The notes: generated from the sequence alone by a model not told the origin. A DNA stretch of 64,000 nucleotides from Pelagimonas sp. (GCA_025210345.1 JAOARX010000013.1:62001-126000), one strand, 5' to 3'; shown: positions 1-9,213, counted from the first letter of the stretch. Translations and numbers: made by a program.

Positions 1-1
1 C

Positions 2-529
2 GTGGCGGGGGCGATTGTCGGGGTGTTGATAGCGACACGGCTGCGGTCCGAATGGTTGACCGTGATCTTTGGTGTACTGGCAGGCAGCGTGGGGCTGTAT
101 CTGGCGTTCGGGCGCGATTCATGGCGCTTGGGGTCAACGATGCCCGGTGGCGCAGGGCGTGCCGTCTTATCACCGACGGTCGGATTCCTATCCGTGTTGA
201 TGGGCATCGGCGGGGGCAGTTTTGGGGTGCCACTGATGACGCTGTACAGCGTGCCCATGCACCGGGCCGTGGCAACGGCAGCGGGGTTTGGCCTTTTGAT
301 CGCGGTGCCTTCGGTGGTGGGTTTTGTGCTGACGCCGGTTGCGGACGCGCCGCCGTGGACCATCGGCGCGGTCAACCTGCCGGCTTTGGTGATCGCGATT
401 TCCATGACCCTGATCACAACGCCCTGGGGCGCCCGGATGGCCCATGCGCTGCCCGCGCGTGTTTTGCGGCGAATCTTTGCGGTGTTCATTCTGATCGTGG
501 CGGCGCGCATGTTGTGGCAGGTGATCTAG
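2..529 (+). CDS. TauE/SafE family sulfite/anion permease, 3' part
   Basis: About 175 residues of a hydrophobic protein; the 5' end lies outside the window, so the GTG at base 2 need not be the true start. Several membrane segments alternate with short loops. The glycine-rich stretch GIGGGSFGVPLM opens the second half of the protein and is typical of the TauE/SafE repeat, the permease family that moves sulfite, sulfoacetate or related anions across the inner membrane. Family members have about 250-300 residues and 7-9 helices, so roughly the C-terminal two thirds is visible. The substrate cannot be read from the sequence. No partner gene is visible on the right. Confidence 0.8.
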   Translation: MAGAIVGVLIATRLRSEWLTVIFGVLAGSVGLYLAFGRDSWRLGSTMPGGAGRAVLSPTVGFLSVLMGIGGGSFGVPLMTLYSVPMHRAVATAAGFGLLIAVPSVVGFVLTPVADAPPWTIGAVNLPALVIAISMTLITTPWGARMAHALPARVLRRIFAVFILIVAARMLWQVI

Positions 530-739
530 GGGGGTGATCGAGCGCACCGCCCCCTGAGTCGTTAACCATGATCCGCGCCAGGCCTTCTTTCGAGGTGCCG
601 TCATTGTTTCCGCACCGATGACAAAGCTGGGCTTTGGGCCGGATTGCCCTGTGGAAATGTGGCAGAATTTAGATACTTCTTGGACACTGATTGGCGTCAG
701 GTTAAGATATCGACAAGGTTTTTCTGGGGGACTTTTACG

Positions 740-1702
740 ATGTTTCTGCTGCTCTCTGCGTTTCCGCTTTTGTTGTTGGGCGCACTTTTCAATGTCGAAC
801 TGGACGATGACGGGGACGCCGTGACATCCGAGTCCCGTCCTGAGCCCGGGGTCACCCCGGAAGGCAGCAATGCGGATGACATGCTGGATGGCACGTCAAT
901 GTCCGAGATGATCGCGGGCCTCGACGGTGATGACGAAATCCTTGGAAATCAGGGTGACGACACGCTGAACGGTGGCAATGGCAATGACAAGATGGCCGGT
1001 GGTTCGGGCGACGATCTGCTGTTGGGCCGCTTTGGCAATGACATCTTGTACGGCGGGTCCGGTGGCGACGCCATGAAGGGCGGCGCGGGCAACGACTGGA
1101 TGCTGGGCGAAGACGGCCGCGATCTGCTGCGGGGGGGTGACGGCAATGACCGGATGCTGGGCGGCAACGGTGATGACACCCTGCTGGGCGAAAACGGCAA
1201 TGACATCATGAAGGGAGGCTATTCTGACGATCTCATGGATGGTGGCCGTGGCAATGACACCGTGCTGGGGGAGTTGGGCAATGACACCCTGTACGGCGGT
1301 CGCGGTGATGACACGATCTCGGGTGGGGATGGTCGCGATGTGATCATCGGTGGCATTGGTGATGATGTGGGCACCGGTGGAGCGGATGCGGACACCTTTG
1401 TGGTCGGCACTTTGCGTGACGAAGGCGAAGACATCGAAGCCGAGGCCTATACACTGCGCATCACCGATTTTGATACCACGGGTGGCGATGCCGACATCCT
1501 GCATGTGCGTCTGGACAATCAGGATGAGGCTGACGATCTGGCCGTTGTTCCGGTTGAGGGCTCAACCACCGACCTGCGTCTGGTGCTGAACGGGGCCGAC
1601 GATATGGTTACCGAACTGGCGGTGATCGAAGGGGGCGTTGCGATCGGGTTCGATCTGGATGACGTTGTCGTCATCGAAGAAGAGGCCGCTCCCGCGGCCT
1701 GA
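740..1702 (+). CDS. RTX calcium-binding repeat protein with hydrophobic N-terminus
   Basis: 320 residues from the ATG at 740. An upstream in-frame ATG at 644 would only add an unconvincing leader before the hydrophobic stretch. Residues 1-20 form one strongly hydrophobic helix (MFLLLSAFPLLLLGALF), followed by an acidic linker. From about residue 65 to 215 there is an almost unbroken run of nonapeptides of the GGxGNDxL type (for example GGNGNDKMAGGSGDDLL), which fold as a calcium-binding beta roll. The C-terminal 100 residues are acidic and end in EEEAAPAA. Classical RTX proteins leave by type I secretion without an N-terminal signal, so the N-terminal helix suggests membrane anchoring or Sec export. 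No secretion genes are adjacent. A strong terminator follows. Confidence 0.85.
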   Translation: MFLLLSAFPLLLLGALFNVELDDDGDAVTSESRPEPGVTPEGSNADDMLDGTSMSEMIAGLDGDDEILGNQGDDTLNGGNGNDKMAGGSGDDLLLGRFGNDILYGGSGGDAMKGGAGNDWMLGEDGRDLLRGGDGNDRMLGGNGDDTLLGENGNDIMKGGYSDDLMDGGRGNDTVLGELGNDTLYGGRGDDTISGGDGRDVIIGGIGDDVGTGGADADTFVVGTLRDEGEDIEAEAYTLRITDFDTTGGDADILHVRLDNQDEADDLAVVPVEGSTTDLRLVLNGADDMVTELAVIEGGVAIGFDLDDVVVIEEEAAPAA

Positions 1703-1734
1703 GCCAAACCAATGCAATGATCCGATGACTATGC

Positions 1735-1761
1735 GAAAGGGGCCCTAGGGCCCCTTTTTCT
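1735..1761 (+). terminator. Rho-independent terminator after the RTX gene
   Basis: GGGGCCC and GGGCCCC arms close a GC hairpin preceded by A residues and followed by TTTTT. It lies 33 bp after the stop of the RTX gene and could also serve the converging DUF1289 gene. Confidence 0.85.
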
Positions 1762-1789
1762 GTGCATAATCTCTTGTGGATTGCGGGGG

Positions 1790-2026
1790 TCAGTCCTTGC
1801 GGGCCAATTTGGCCGCGCGCCCACCGCGCCGCTGCTTCAGCTGTCCTGCGCGCTGCGGCAGCTCGGCCATGATCTTGCTGCGGGCGTCGGGCGCCATCTT
1901 GGACCATGCGGTGATCTCGTCGATCGACCGGTAGCACCCCGTGCAAATCCGGCTTTCGGGATGGATGACGCAGATGTTGATGCAGGGGCTTTCGATCTCG
2001 TCGCGTTTCCAGACGTCTTTGCTCAT
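1790..2026 (-). CDS. DUF1289 family small cysteine-rich protein
   Basis: 78 residues. The N-terminal half carries the DUF1289 pattern SPCINICVIHPESRICTGCYRS, with four cysteines arranged as C-x3-C and C-x2-C, probably a metal-binding knot. This is followed by the usual EIxxWS segment and a basic tail. The family is widespread in proteobacteria and has no established biochemical role. It begins 7 bp after the ruvX stop and reads in the same direction, so it is probably the last gene of the ccmI-ruvX-DUF1289 transcript. Confidence 0.85.
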   Translation of the reverse strand: MSKDVWKRDEIESPCINICVIHPESRICTGCYRSIDEITAWSKMAPDARSKIMAELPQRAGQLKQRRGGRAAKLARKD

Positions 2027-2033
2027 GATGTCC

Positions 2034-2498
2034 TCACAGATGTCTCAGGCGGTCCAATGCCCCTTGCAGGATATACGAAGCCGCCACGTGGTCGATCACC
2101 TCTGCGCGACGTTTGCGCGACGTATCCGCCTCTAGCAGGGCCCGTTCCGCGGCAACGGTGGACAGGCGTTCATCCCAAAAGGTGATTTCTCCCGGCCACA
2201 GACCCATGAGATTGCGTGCAAAGGCACGGGTCGCCTGACAGCGCGGACCCTCAGTGCCATCCATATTGCGTGGCAGGCCCAGCACAACGCCCGTGATCTG
2301 ACGGTCCTTGAGGATTTCGATCAGGCGCGCGGCGTCCAGGGTGAATTTCTTGCGCTTGATGGTCTCAAGCGGTGTCGCCACCTGCCGCAGGCTGTCCGAA
2401 ACCGCGACTCCGATGGTTTTGGTTCCAAGGTCCAGACCCGCCAAAGCCGTTATGGGCGGCAGGGCGGGGGCGAAATCAGCTATCTCTTCGTGGATCAT
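2034..2498 (-). CDS. ruvX: RuvX/YqgF family Holliday junction resolvase-like protein
   Basis: 154 residues with an RNase H-like fold. The first strand carries the catalytic aspartate motif LDLGTKTIGVAVSD near residues 23-36. GLPRNMDGTEG, DERLSTVAAE and the C-terminal DHVAASYIL follow, as in YqgF. The family is implicated in 16S rRNA 5'-end processing and in resolving branched DNA. The length is normal for the family. It is sandwiched between ccmI and DUF1289 with gaps of 3 and 7 bp, indicating one operon. Confidence 0.92.
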   Translation of the reverse strand: MIHEEIADFAPALPPITALAGLDLGTKTIGVAVSDSLRQVATPLETIKRKKFTLDAARLIEILKDRQITGVVLGLPRNMDGTEGPRCQATRAFARNLMGLWPGEITFWDERLSTVAAERALLEADTSRKRRAEVIDHVAASYILQGALDRLRHL

Positions 2499-2501
2499 GG
2501 A

Positions 2502-3737
2502 TCACTCCAATCCGATCCGGCGGGCCGTGGCCGAGAGGATCTCAAGCGCTTGGGGCTGCTCGGCGAAAACGGTTTTTGCTTCGGTCCAGATGGCGCCGGC
2601 GCGGTCCATTTCACCCAGCACGGCCAGTGACGACAACAGCCGTGCCCATTCTTCCGGGGTGCCCCCCTCGGTGGCAAGGCGATCAGACAGTTGACCCACC
2701 ATGCCACGCACCATGTCCATGCGCTCTTCGGGGGTCATCTCGGCGGCGTTGGCCACGTCTTCGGCGCTGGGCCCCGGTGCGGCCTCAGAGGGCGCGCTCA
2801 GCTCGGGCACCTTGTAGTCGCTGACACCGGCGCGAAAGGCCATCTCTTCGATCTGGCGCATCACGGGCGACACCCATGGGGCGTTGGGATCACTGTCTTT
2901 CAACAGATCGTCCCAAATGCGGAACCCCAGATCCGGCCGCCCGGTCTGGGCCATCAAAAGCCCGCCATAGAACCGGGCAACACCGTTCTTGGGGTCTTCG
3001 GAAATCACACGGTCCAGCACGGACTGCGCCTCGGGCGAGACATAGCCCCCCGCCGCGATCACCATCATATCCGCCAGATCGGTCAGGTCCGAGACCTGAA
3101 CCTCATCGCCACGCAGCTGAATGATGCGCGCCTGCGCCTGATAGGCGGCGACATAGTTGCCCAGGGCCGCTTCGGAGCGGGCCAACAGCACATGCCCCTG
3201 AATGTCATCGGGACGCTCGGCCACGGCGCTGCGCAGGCGCGTGACCAGTTCCTGGTATTCGGCGCTGGCCTCGGGGGCGACAGAGGCGGGGACATTGGCC
3301 TCGGCCTCGGATTGCGAGGGACGATTGCGCAGCGCCGCCTGGGCCGTGTCGAGGCGCATCTGCAACGGCAGATCCCCATAGCCCGGCGCGCCCATGCTGA
3401 CATAAAGGCCAAAGCCCCCCCCCACGACCGTCAAAGCCACAAGGCCCCCGGTAATCCAGCTCAGCGTTCTGGGGGCGGCGCCAACCGTTTGACTTTCCTG
3501 CGCTTTGGCATCCGCAGCCAGAATTCGGCGCGAGATCTCTGTGCGGATGCGCTCGGCTTCCTCGGGAGGGATTTTGCCGCGTGCGGCGTCTTGTGCGACC
3601 TCGTCCAGCTGATCGCGATAGACCTTGAGATCAAAAGCCGCGGCTGGCCCGGTGTCGCGGCGCCCGCGCAACAGGGCCGAAAGCAGTGCTAGCGTTAGTA
3701 TCAGCGCCAATGCGCCTGAAAGGATCCAGAATGTCAT
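2502..3737 (-). CDS. ccmI: Cytochrome c-type biogenesis protein CcmI
   Basis: 411 residues. Two N-terminal membrane helices (residues 1-20 and about 95-115) flank a cytoplasmic loop with the conserved start of the CcmI family, FDLKVYRDQLDEVAQD. A periplasmic TPR-rich region of about 280 residues follows. CcmI binds apocytochrome c and works with CcmF/CcmH in haem ligation. This is the long single-protein form usual in Rhodobacteraceae. It is the first gene of a minus-strand run with ruvX and DUF1289 and is divergent from the sox cluster across about 200 bp. No other ccm genes are nearby. Confidence 0.9.
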   Translation of the reverse strand: MTFWILSGALALILTLALLSALLRGRRDTGPAAAFDLKVYRDQLDEVAQDAARGKIPPEEAERIRTEISRRILAADAKAQESQTVGAAPRTLSWITGGLVALTVVGGGFGLYVSMGAPGYGDLPLQMRLDTAQAALRNRPSQSEAEANVPASVAPEASAEYQELVTRLRSAVAERPDDIQGHVLLARSEAALGNYVAAYQAQARIIQLRGDEVQVSDLTDLADMMVIAAGGYVSPEAQSVLDRVISEDPKNGVARFYGGLLMAQTGRPDLGFRIWDDLLKDSDPNAPWVSPVMRQIEEMAFRAGVSDYKVPELSAPSEAAPGPSAEDVANAAEMTPEERMDMVRGMVGQLSDRLATEGGTPEEWARLLSSLAVLGEMDRAGAIWTEAKTVFAEQPQALEILSATARRIGLE

Positions 3738-3953
3738 CGGTTCTTCCCGCGCGGGCCTCCTAAACTCTGGAATTGATCTAATGCCAGGGGGGCGCGGAAA
3801 AAAGGGCTAAATGACGCGTCTGCCACCCCATGTCGCAACTGAAGGTCCAAGTGACGGTTGCGATCTGCACCGTTCGGGCTAATCAGGTCATCAAGAGACA
3901 CCGGCGCCCATCGCCGGATTCGACGTGCGGGGACCGAACTCATGACACCCAAA

Positions 3954-5198
3954 ATGAAACGATACTCAGCCTTCGCCATTGCGCGCGAAGCGCTGCGCGA
4001 CCACACTGGCTGGGAGCGCGCGTGGAAAAAGGCCCAACCCAAGAAGCGCTATGACGTTGTGATCGTCGGGGCCGGGGGGCATGGGCTCGCGACGGCATAT
4101 TATCTTGGCAAGAACTTTGGCATCACCAATGTCGCCATTATCGAAAAGGGCTGGCTTGGCGGTGGCAACACCGGGCGCAACACCACGATCATCCGCTCGA
4201 ACTATCTTCAGGATCCGTCGGCGGCGATCTATGAAAAGGCGCGGTCCCTTTACGAAACCATGAGCCAGGATCTGAACTATAACGTCATGTTCAGCCCCCG
4301 CGGCGTGATGATGCTGGCACAGACCGAACATGAGGTCCGGGGCTATCAGCGCACCGCCCATGCCAACGCGCTTCAGGGTGTCACCACCGAATGGATCAGC
4401 CCGGCCCGGGTCAAGGAACTGGTGCCGATCATCAACCTGCACGGTCCGCGCTATCCCGTTCTGGGCGCCCTGTGGCAGGCGCGTGCGGGCTCGGCGCGCC
4501 ATGACGCGGTGGCCTGGGGCTATGCACGGGCGTGCTCGGCCATGGGCATGGACATCATCCAGAAATGCGAAGTCACCGGCGTGATGCAGGAAAATGGCCG
4601 TGTCACCGGGGTCAACACCACCAAGGGTGACATCGCCTGCGACAAGCTGGGCATGGTCGTTGCGGGCCACTCAAGCGATCTGGCGGCCAAGGCGGGCTTC
4701 CGTCTGCCGATCGAATCCGTGCCGCTTCAGGCGCTTGTGTCCGAGCCGATCAAACCCTGCATGGATGTGGTCGTGATGGCCAACACCGTGCATGGATACA
4801 TGTCGCAGTCCGACAAGGGCGAGATGGTTATCGGTGGCGGCACTGACGGGCACAATGGCTATACCCAGCGCGGGTCTTTCCACCACGTCGAAGAAACCGT
4901 CCGCGCGCTGGTTGAAACCTTCCCGATGATTGGTCGGTTGAAAATGCTGCGCCAATGGGGCGGGATCGTTGACGTGACCGGGGATCGTTCCCCCATCTTG
5001 TCGAAAACCCCGGTCGAGGGGATCTTTATCAACGCAGGCTGGGGCACCGGCGGCTTCAAGGCCATCCCGGGATCCGGTTGGGGCTTTGCCGAGCTGATGG
5101 CCAAAGGCCACTCACCGCTCACCGATGAATTCGGCCTGAACCGTTTTGCCGAAGGCCGCTTTATCGACGAAAGCGTCGCCGCTGGCGTTGCGCACTAG
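3954..5198 (+). CDS. soxB: Sarcosine oxidase subunit beta
   Basis: 414 residues from ATG 3954, where the family's usual start MKRYSAFAIAREAL is found. ATG 3942, 12 bp upstream, has the better ribosome site (GGGGAC at 3928-3933), so translation may begin there. The ADP-binding motif VIVGAGGHGLATAYYL is at residues 36-51. RHDAVAWGYAR contains His183, which by family knowledge is the site of covalent FMN attachment. SoxB is the catalytic flavin subunit of heterotetrameric sarcosine oxidase, which demethylates sarcosine to glycine, passing the one-carbon unit to tetrahydrofolate and making H2O2. First gene of soxBDAG; the sodB gene lies just beyond the cluster. Confidence 0.95.
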   Translation: MKRYSAFAIAREALRDHTGWERAWKKAQPKKRYDVVIVGAGGHGLATAYYLGKNFGITNVAIIEKGWLGGGNTGRNTTIIRSNYLQDPSAAIYEKARSLYETMSQDLNYNVMFSPRGVMMLAQTEHEVRGYQRTAHANALQGVTTEWISPARVKELVPIINLHGPRYPVLGALWQARAGSARHDAVAWGYARACSAMGMDIIQKCEVTGVMQENGRVTGVNTTKGDIACDKLGMVVAGHSSDLAAKAGFRLPIESVPLQALVSEPIKPCMDVVVMANTVHGYMSQSDKGEMVIGGGTDGHNGYTQRGSFHHVEETVRALVETFPMIGRLKMLRQWGGIVDVTGDRSPILSKTPVEGIFINAGWGTGGFKAIPGSGWGFAELMAKGHSPLTDEFGLNRFAEGRFIDESVAAGVAH

Positions 5199-5212
5199 AA
5201 AGGAACACGATC

Positions 5213-5542
5213 ATGCTCACGCTCCCATGCCCTTTCACCGGTGCAATGCTGGACGAAACCGAATTGCAGGCGGGTGGCGAAGCGCATCTGAAACGCTATG
5301 GCCCCGGATCTTCGGATGAAGATTTCGAAGGCTATCTTTTCACGCGCGAAAACCCCAAAGGTGTGCATTTCGAACTCTGGCGCCATGCCTATGGCACCGG
5401 GAAATGGTTCATCGCCGCACGCTGCACCATGACCAACGAAGTCTTTGGCACCTACAGCGCTCAGACCACCGAGCCGCCGCAACACATCAAAGATGCCATC
5501 ACCGCCAAACGCCCGGGCTGGAGCTGGAGAGAAATCGAATGA
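5213..5542 (+). CDS. soxD: Sarcosine oxidase subunit delta, zinc-site variant
   Basis: 109 residues, 14 bp after soxB, normal length for the small structural subunit. GGEAHLKRYGPGS and the WRHAYGTGKWF segment identify the family. In characterised enzymes the subunit binds one zinc ion through two N-terminal cysteines (CPxC), a histidine and a third cysteine. Here the N-terminus reads CPFTG, so the second cysteine is Thr9. The later segment is HAYGT, which keeps His58 but has Thr62 where the third cysteine is expected. Only two of four ligands remain, so zinc binding is doubtful. A GC hairpin repeat separates it from soxA. Confidence 0.9.
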   Translation: MLTLPCPFTGAMLDETELQAGGEAHLKRYGPGSSDEDFEGYLFTRENPKGVHFELWRHAYGTGKWFIAARCTMTNEVFGTYSAQTTEPPQHIKDAITAKRPGWSWREIE

Positions 5543-5551
5543 TGTTTCATC

Positions 5552-5600
5552 TCTTCAAAAATATCCCGGGGTCTGGGGCAGCGCCCCAGCCTGCGCCTCA
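5552..5600 (-). repeat. GC double-hairpin repeat, copy D (short form)
   Basis: Read on the minus strand this is a short member of the family also seen at 30775, 33572 and 41679. It has a 7-bp hairpin CTGGGGC-GCT-GCCCCAG, then CCCCGGGATATTT and an A-rich end. The second hairpin of the other copies is missing. It sits between soxD and soxA within the operon, 19 bp before the soxA start. Confidence 0.7.
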
Positions 5601-5618
5601 ATCGAAAGGCCGTCAGAC

Positions 5619-8600
5619 ATGAGCACCCGTCTTCAAAACCACGGTCGCCTGATTGACCGTTCCAAATCCGTGTCCTTCACCTTTGATGGCAAGAGCTATC
5701 AGGGCCATGCAGGCGATACGCTTGCCTCGGCGCTTTTGGCCAATGACCAGCTTATGGTGGGCCGCAGCTTTAAATATCACCGCCCGCGCGGGCTGGTGGC
5801 ATCGGGTGCGGAAGAACCCAACGCCTTGGTCAACCTGGGGCAGGGCAATACCCATGAACCCAACCAACGGGCGACCACAACCGAACTGTTCGACGGTCTC
5901 ACAGCGACCCCGCAGAACATCTGGCCGAACCTGAATTTTGATATCGGGGCAGTCAACGGGCTGTTCTCGCGCTTTCTGACCGCGGGCTTCTATTACAAGA
6001 TGTTCATCCATCCGCGTCCGTTCTGGAAGCACATCTACGAACCCTTTATCCGTCAGTCCGCCGGCTTGGGCAAAGCCCCCGAGACCGAGGCACGCGACGC
6101 GGACACATATGAGCACTTCTACGCCTTCACCGATGTTCTGGTGATCGGCGGGGGTGTTGCGGGTCTGCAAGCGGCCAAAGCGGCGGCGGACACCGGCGCC
6201 AAGGTCATGCTGATCGAGCAGACCGCCCATTGGGGCGGACGCACGCCTGTGGATGGCGGTGAGATCGACGGCAAGCCTGCGGATGTCTGGATTGCAGACA
6301 CCGTCGCGGCGCTTGAGGCCATGGAGAATGTGACCCTGCGCAATCGCTGCATGGGCTCGGGTGTCTATGACCACGGCTATGCGCTGGGCTATGAGCGTCT
6401 GACCGACCACGCGCCCAAAGCAGGTGGCCCACGTCACCGCCTTTGGCGGATCCGCGCGGGGCAGATCGTGACTGCAACCGGTGCGATCGAGCGTCCCCTG
6501 TCCTTTGCGGGCAATGATGTTCCCGGTGTGGTGCTGGCCTCTGCCGTGCGGGATTACCTTGTCAATTGGGGGGTGGCTGTTGGTCAGAAGACCGTGGTTG
6601 TCACCAACAATGACGATGCCTACCGCACGGCGATTGCCCTGGTGCGCGCAGGGCTTGATGTTCCGGCCATTTTGGACGCGCGTCCCTTTGGCGGCGGCAA
6701 GCTGATGCAAGAGGCCCGTGATATGGGCATCCGTGTCGAAGTTGACCGGGGCATCGCCAAGGTCAAAGGCGGCAAGCGCGTGACCGGTGTCGCGATCTGC
6801 AACCAACAAGGCGAGGGCGCTGTTCTCGAAGAGATCAAATGTGACGCGGTGGCCATGTCCGGTGGCTGGTCTCCGGTTGTGCACCTGTGGTCCCATTGCG
6901 GTGGCAAGCTGAACTGGGATGCGGATCAGGCCTTTTTCCGTCCCGATGGAAACCGCCCGCCGATTGGCGCGGATGGCAATGGCTTCGTGCAAACCGCAGG
7001 CAGTGCCAATGGCTTTATGTCCCTGGGGGCAACTGTGTCGGATGCGGACCAGGCGGGCAAGGCCGCGGCCAAAGCCACGGGCGCGAATGTCACAGCGACA
7101 GGCGCCCCCGAGGCCACTTCGGTCGAAGAGGCCCCCCTGGCGCCGGTCTGGTTGATGCCGGCCAACGCCCACTATGGGCTGCGCATGAAAACCTGGCTGG
7201 ATTATCAAAACGACGTCAAGGTATCGGACGTGCAGCTGGCCGCACGCGAGGGCTATGAAAGCGTTGAGCACACCAAGCGCTACACCACGCTGGGCATGGC
7301 GACAGATCAGGGTAAGCTGAGCAATATCAACGGTCTGGCCACGCTTTCGGATGCGCTGGGGGATGAGATCCCCAATGTGGGCACCACCACATTCCGCCCG
7401 CCCTACACCCCGATTTCCTTTGGGGCGATTGCGGGCGAAGCCAAGGGCAAGCTGTTCCAGCCGATCCGCAAAACGCCGATCCATGAATGGCATGAAAGCA
7501 AAGGGGCTGAATTTGAGCCCGTGGGCCATTGGCGCCGTCCCTATTGCTTCCCGCAGCATGGCGAAAGCAAACATGACGCCGTCACCCGCGAGATCAACGC
7601 CACCCGCAACAGCCTTGGCCTGTTGGATGCGTCGACGCTGGGCAAGATCATCGTCAAGGGCCCCGATGCGGGCAAGTTCCTGGACATGATGTACACCAAC
7701 ATGATGTCGACGCTGAAGGTTGGCAAATGCCGCTATGGCCTGATGTGCACCGAAAACGGCTTTCTCACCGATGACGGTGTGGTCGCGCGCATCGACGAAG
7801 ACACCTGGCTGTGCCACACCACCACCGGCGGTGCGGATCGCATCCATGGGCATATGGAAGAGTGGCTTCAGACCGAATGGTGGGACTGGAAGGTCTATAC
7901 CGCCAATGTGACCGAACAATACGCACAGGTCGCCGTGGTTGGCCCGAATGCCCGTAAGTTGTTGGAAAAGCTGGGCGGAATGGATGTCTCGAAAGAGGCG
8001 CTGCCCTTTATGGAATGGCGCGATGGGGAACTGGGGGGCTTTCCGGTTCGGGCCTATCGCATCTCGTTCTCGGGCGAGCTGTCTTATGAAATCGCCGTTC
8101 CGGCGCATCTGGGCCGCGCCTTCTGGGATCGCCTGATGCAAGACGGCGCCGAATGGAACGCAACCCCCTATGGCACCGAGGCGCTGCACGTCATGCGGGC
8201 CGAAAAGGGCTTTATCATGATCGGCGACGAAACCGATGGCACCGTGATCCCGCAGGATCTGGGGCTGCATTGGGCGCTGTCCAAGAAGAAAGAGGACTAT
8301 CTGGGCAAACGCGCGCAGCAACGCAGCCATATGGCCGATCCGAACCGCTGGAAGCTGGTTGGTCTGGAAACGCTGGATGGGTCGGTTCTGCCGGATGGAG
8401 CCTATGCGATTGCGGATGGTGTGAACGCCAATGGTCAGAAAAACATGCAGGGCCGTGTGACCTCGACCTATTATTCACCGACGCTGGATAAGGGCATCGC
8501 CATGGGGCTGGTGCTGCATGGGCCGGACCGCATGGGGCAAACCATCGACTTTGTCAAAGAAGACGGTGAAACCCGCATCACAGCCAAAATCGTCAACCCG

Positions 8601-8639
8601 GTCTTCTTTGATCCGGATGGGGAGAAGCAGAATGTCTGA
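5619..8639 (+). CDS. soxA: Sarcosine oxidase subunit alpha
   Basis: 1006 residues from ATG 5619, the start that gives the family N-terminus MSTRLQNHGRLIDRSK and has AAAGG 10 bp upstream; the frame is open further upstream across the hairpin repeat but not coding. Domains in order: N-terminal ferredoxin-like Fer2_4 region (residues 1-100), dinucleotide-binding domain with VIGGGVAGLQAA near residue 175, a linker domain, and from about residue 615 an aminomethyltransferase (GcvT-like) domain that handles tetrahydrofolate. It channels the methylene group from sarcosine to folate. The stop codon overlaps the soxG start. Confidence 0.96.
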   Translation: MSTRLQNHGRLIDRSKSVSFTFDGKSYQGHAGDTLASALLANDQLMVGRSFKYHRPRGLVASGAEEPNALVNLGQGNTHEPNQRATTTELFDGLTATPQNIWPNLNFDIGAVNGLFSRFLTAGFYYKMFIHPRPFWKHIYEPFIRQSAGLGKAPETEARDADTYEHFYAFTDVLVIGGGVAGLQAAKAAADTGAKVMLIEQTAHWGGRTPVDGGEIDGKPADVWIADTVAALEAMENVTLRNRCMGSGVYDHGYALGYERLTDHAPKAGGPRHRLWRIRAGQIVTATGAIERPLSFAGNDVPGVVLASAVRDYLVNWGVAVGQKTVVVTNNDDAYRTAIALVRAGLDVPAILDARPFGGGKLMQEARDMGIRVEVDRGIAKVKGGKRVTGVAICNQQGEGAVLEEIKCDAVAMSGGWSPVVHLWSHCGGKLNWDADQAFFRPDGNRPPIGADGNGFVQTAGSANGFMSLGATVSDADQAGKAAAKATGANVTATGAPEATSVEEAPLAPVWLMPANAHYGLRMKTWLDYQNDVKVSDVQLAAREGYESVEHTKRYTTLGMATDQGKLSNINGLATLSDALGDEIPNVGTTTFRPPYTPISFGAIAGEAKGKLFQPIRKTPIHEWHESKGAEFEPVGHWRRPYCFPQHGESKHDAVTREINATRNSLGLLDASTLGKIIVKGPDAGKFLDMMYTNMMSTLKVGKCRYGLMCTENGFLTDDGVVARIDEDTWLCHTTTGGADRIHGHMEEWLQTEWWDWKVYTANVTEQYAQVAVVGPNARKLLEKLGGMDVSKEALPFMEWRDGELGGFPVRAYRISFSGELSYEIAVPAHLGRAFWDRLMQDGAEWNATPYGTEALHVMRAEKGFIMIGDETDGTVIPQDLGLHWALSKKKEDYLGKRAQQRSHMADPNRWKLVGLETLDGSVLPDGAYAIADGVNANGQKNMQGRVTSTYYSPTLDKGIAMGLVLHGPDRMGQTIDFVKEDGETRITAKIVNPVFFDPDGEKQNV

Positions 8640-9213
8640 TACAGTAACAGCCATCAGCCCGCTGGGCGGGGTCAGCTTTGACGGGTTGATCGCGATCGAA
8701 GAATGCGGCCCGCTGGGCATGCTGAGTGTCCGGGGGGATTTCGCCTCGGAAACCTTCCGCAAAGCCATCTCTGACGTGGTTGGGGCGGATTTCCCCGAGC
8801 CGCGCAAAGCCTCGCTGAACGGGGACAAGGCCGCCTTGTGGATGTCTCCGGACGAACTGTTGGTTCTGGTTGCCTATGACGCGGCGCTGACCACGGTTGA
8901 CGCCCTGCGCACTGCGCTGGCGGGTGAACACCACATGGTCGAGAACGTCTCGGATGCGCGGGCGGTCTTTGATCTGAAGGGCGTGCATGTGCGCGAGGTG
9001 CTGGCCAAGGTCGCTCCGGTCGATATGTCGGCGGATGCCTTGCAGCCTGGCGACATGCGCCGCACCCGTTTCGCGCAGGTGGCCGCAGGGTTCTGGATGC
9101 AGGACCACGAAAGCGTGCGTGTGGTTTGCTTCCGCTCGGTCGCGGACTACATGTTCGAACTGCTGAGCGTGTCGGCCGCCTCTGGCTCTGAGGTCGGGTA
9201 TTTCACCGCTTGA
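8632..9213 (+). CDS. soxG: Sarcosine oxidase subunit gamma
   Basis: 193 residues. ATG 8632 lies inside the last codons of soxA, giving an 8-base overlap and probable translational coupling. The protein follows the SoxG/GcvT-like fold: N-terminal MSDTVTAISPLGG, a central DALRTALAGEHHMVENVSDARAVFDLKG and an FRSVADYMFELL C-terminal segment. It is a structural subunit that packs against the folate domain of SoxA. Last gene of the sox operon; no folate enzymes (glyA, folD, purU) follow in the window, unlike some sox clusters. Confidence 0.93.
   Translation: MSDTVTAISPLGGVSFDGLIAIEECGPLGMLSVRGDFASETFRKAISDVVGADFPEPRKASLNGDKAALWMSPDELLVLVAYDAALTTVDALRTALAGEHHMVENVSDARAVFDLKGVHVREVLAKVAPVDMSADALQPGDMRRTRFAQVAAGFWMQDHESVRVVCFRSVADYMFELLSVSAASGSEVGYFTA

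Noticed and set aside
896..1504. Long minus-strand frames opposite the RTX gene
   Set aside because: They follow from the periodic GGxGxD codons on the plus strand and show repetitive nonsense; no start site or family resemblance.
5613..8330. A 905-codon open frame on the minus strand opposite soxA
   Set aside because: High-GC third-position shadow of soxA; no ribosome site and no recognisable protein.
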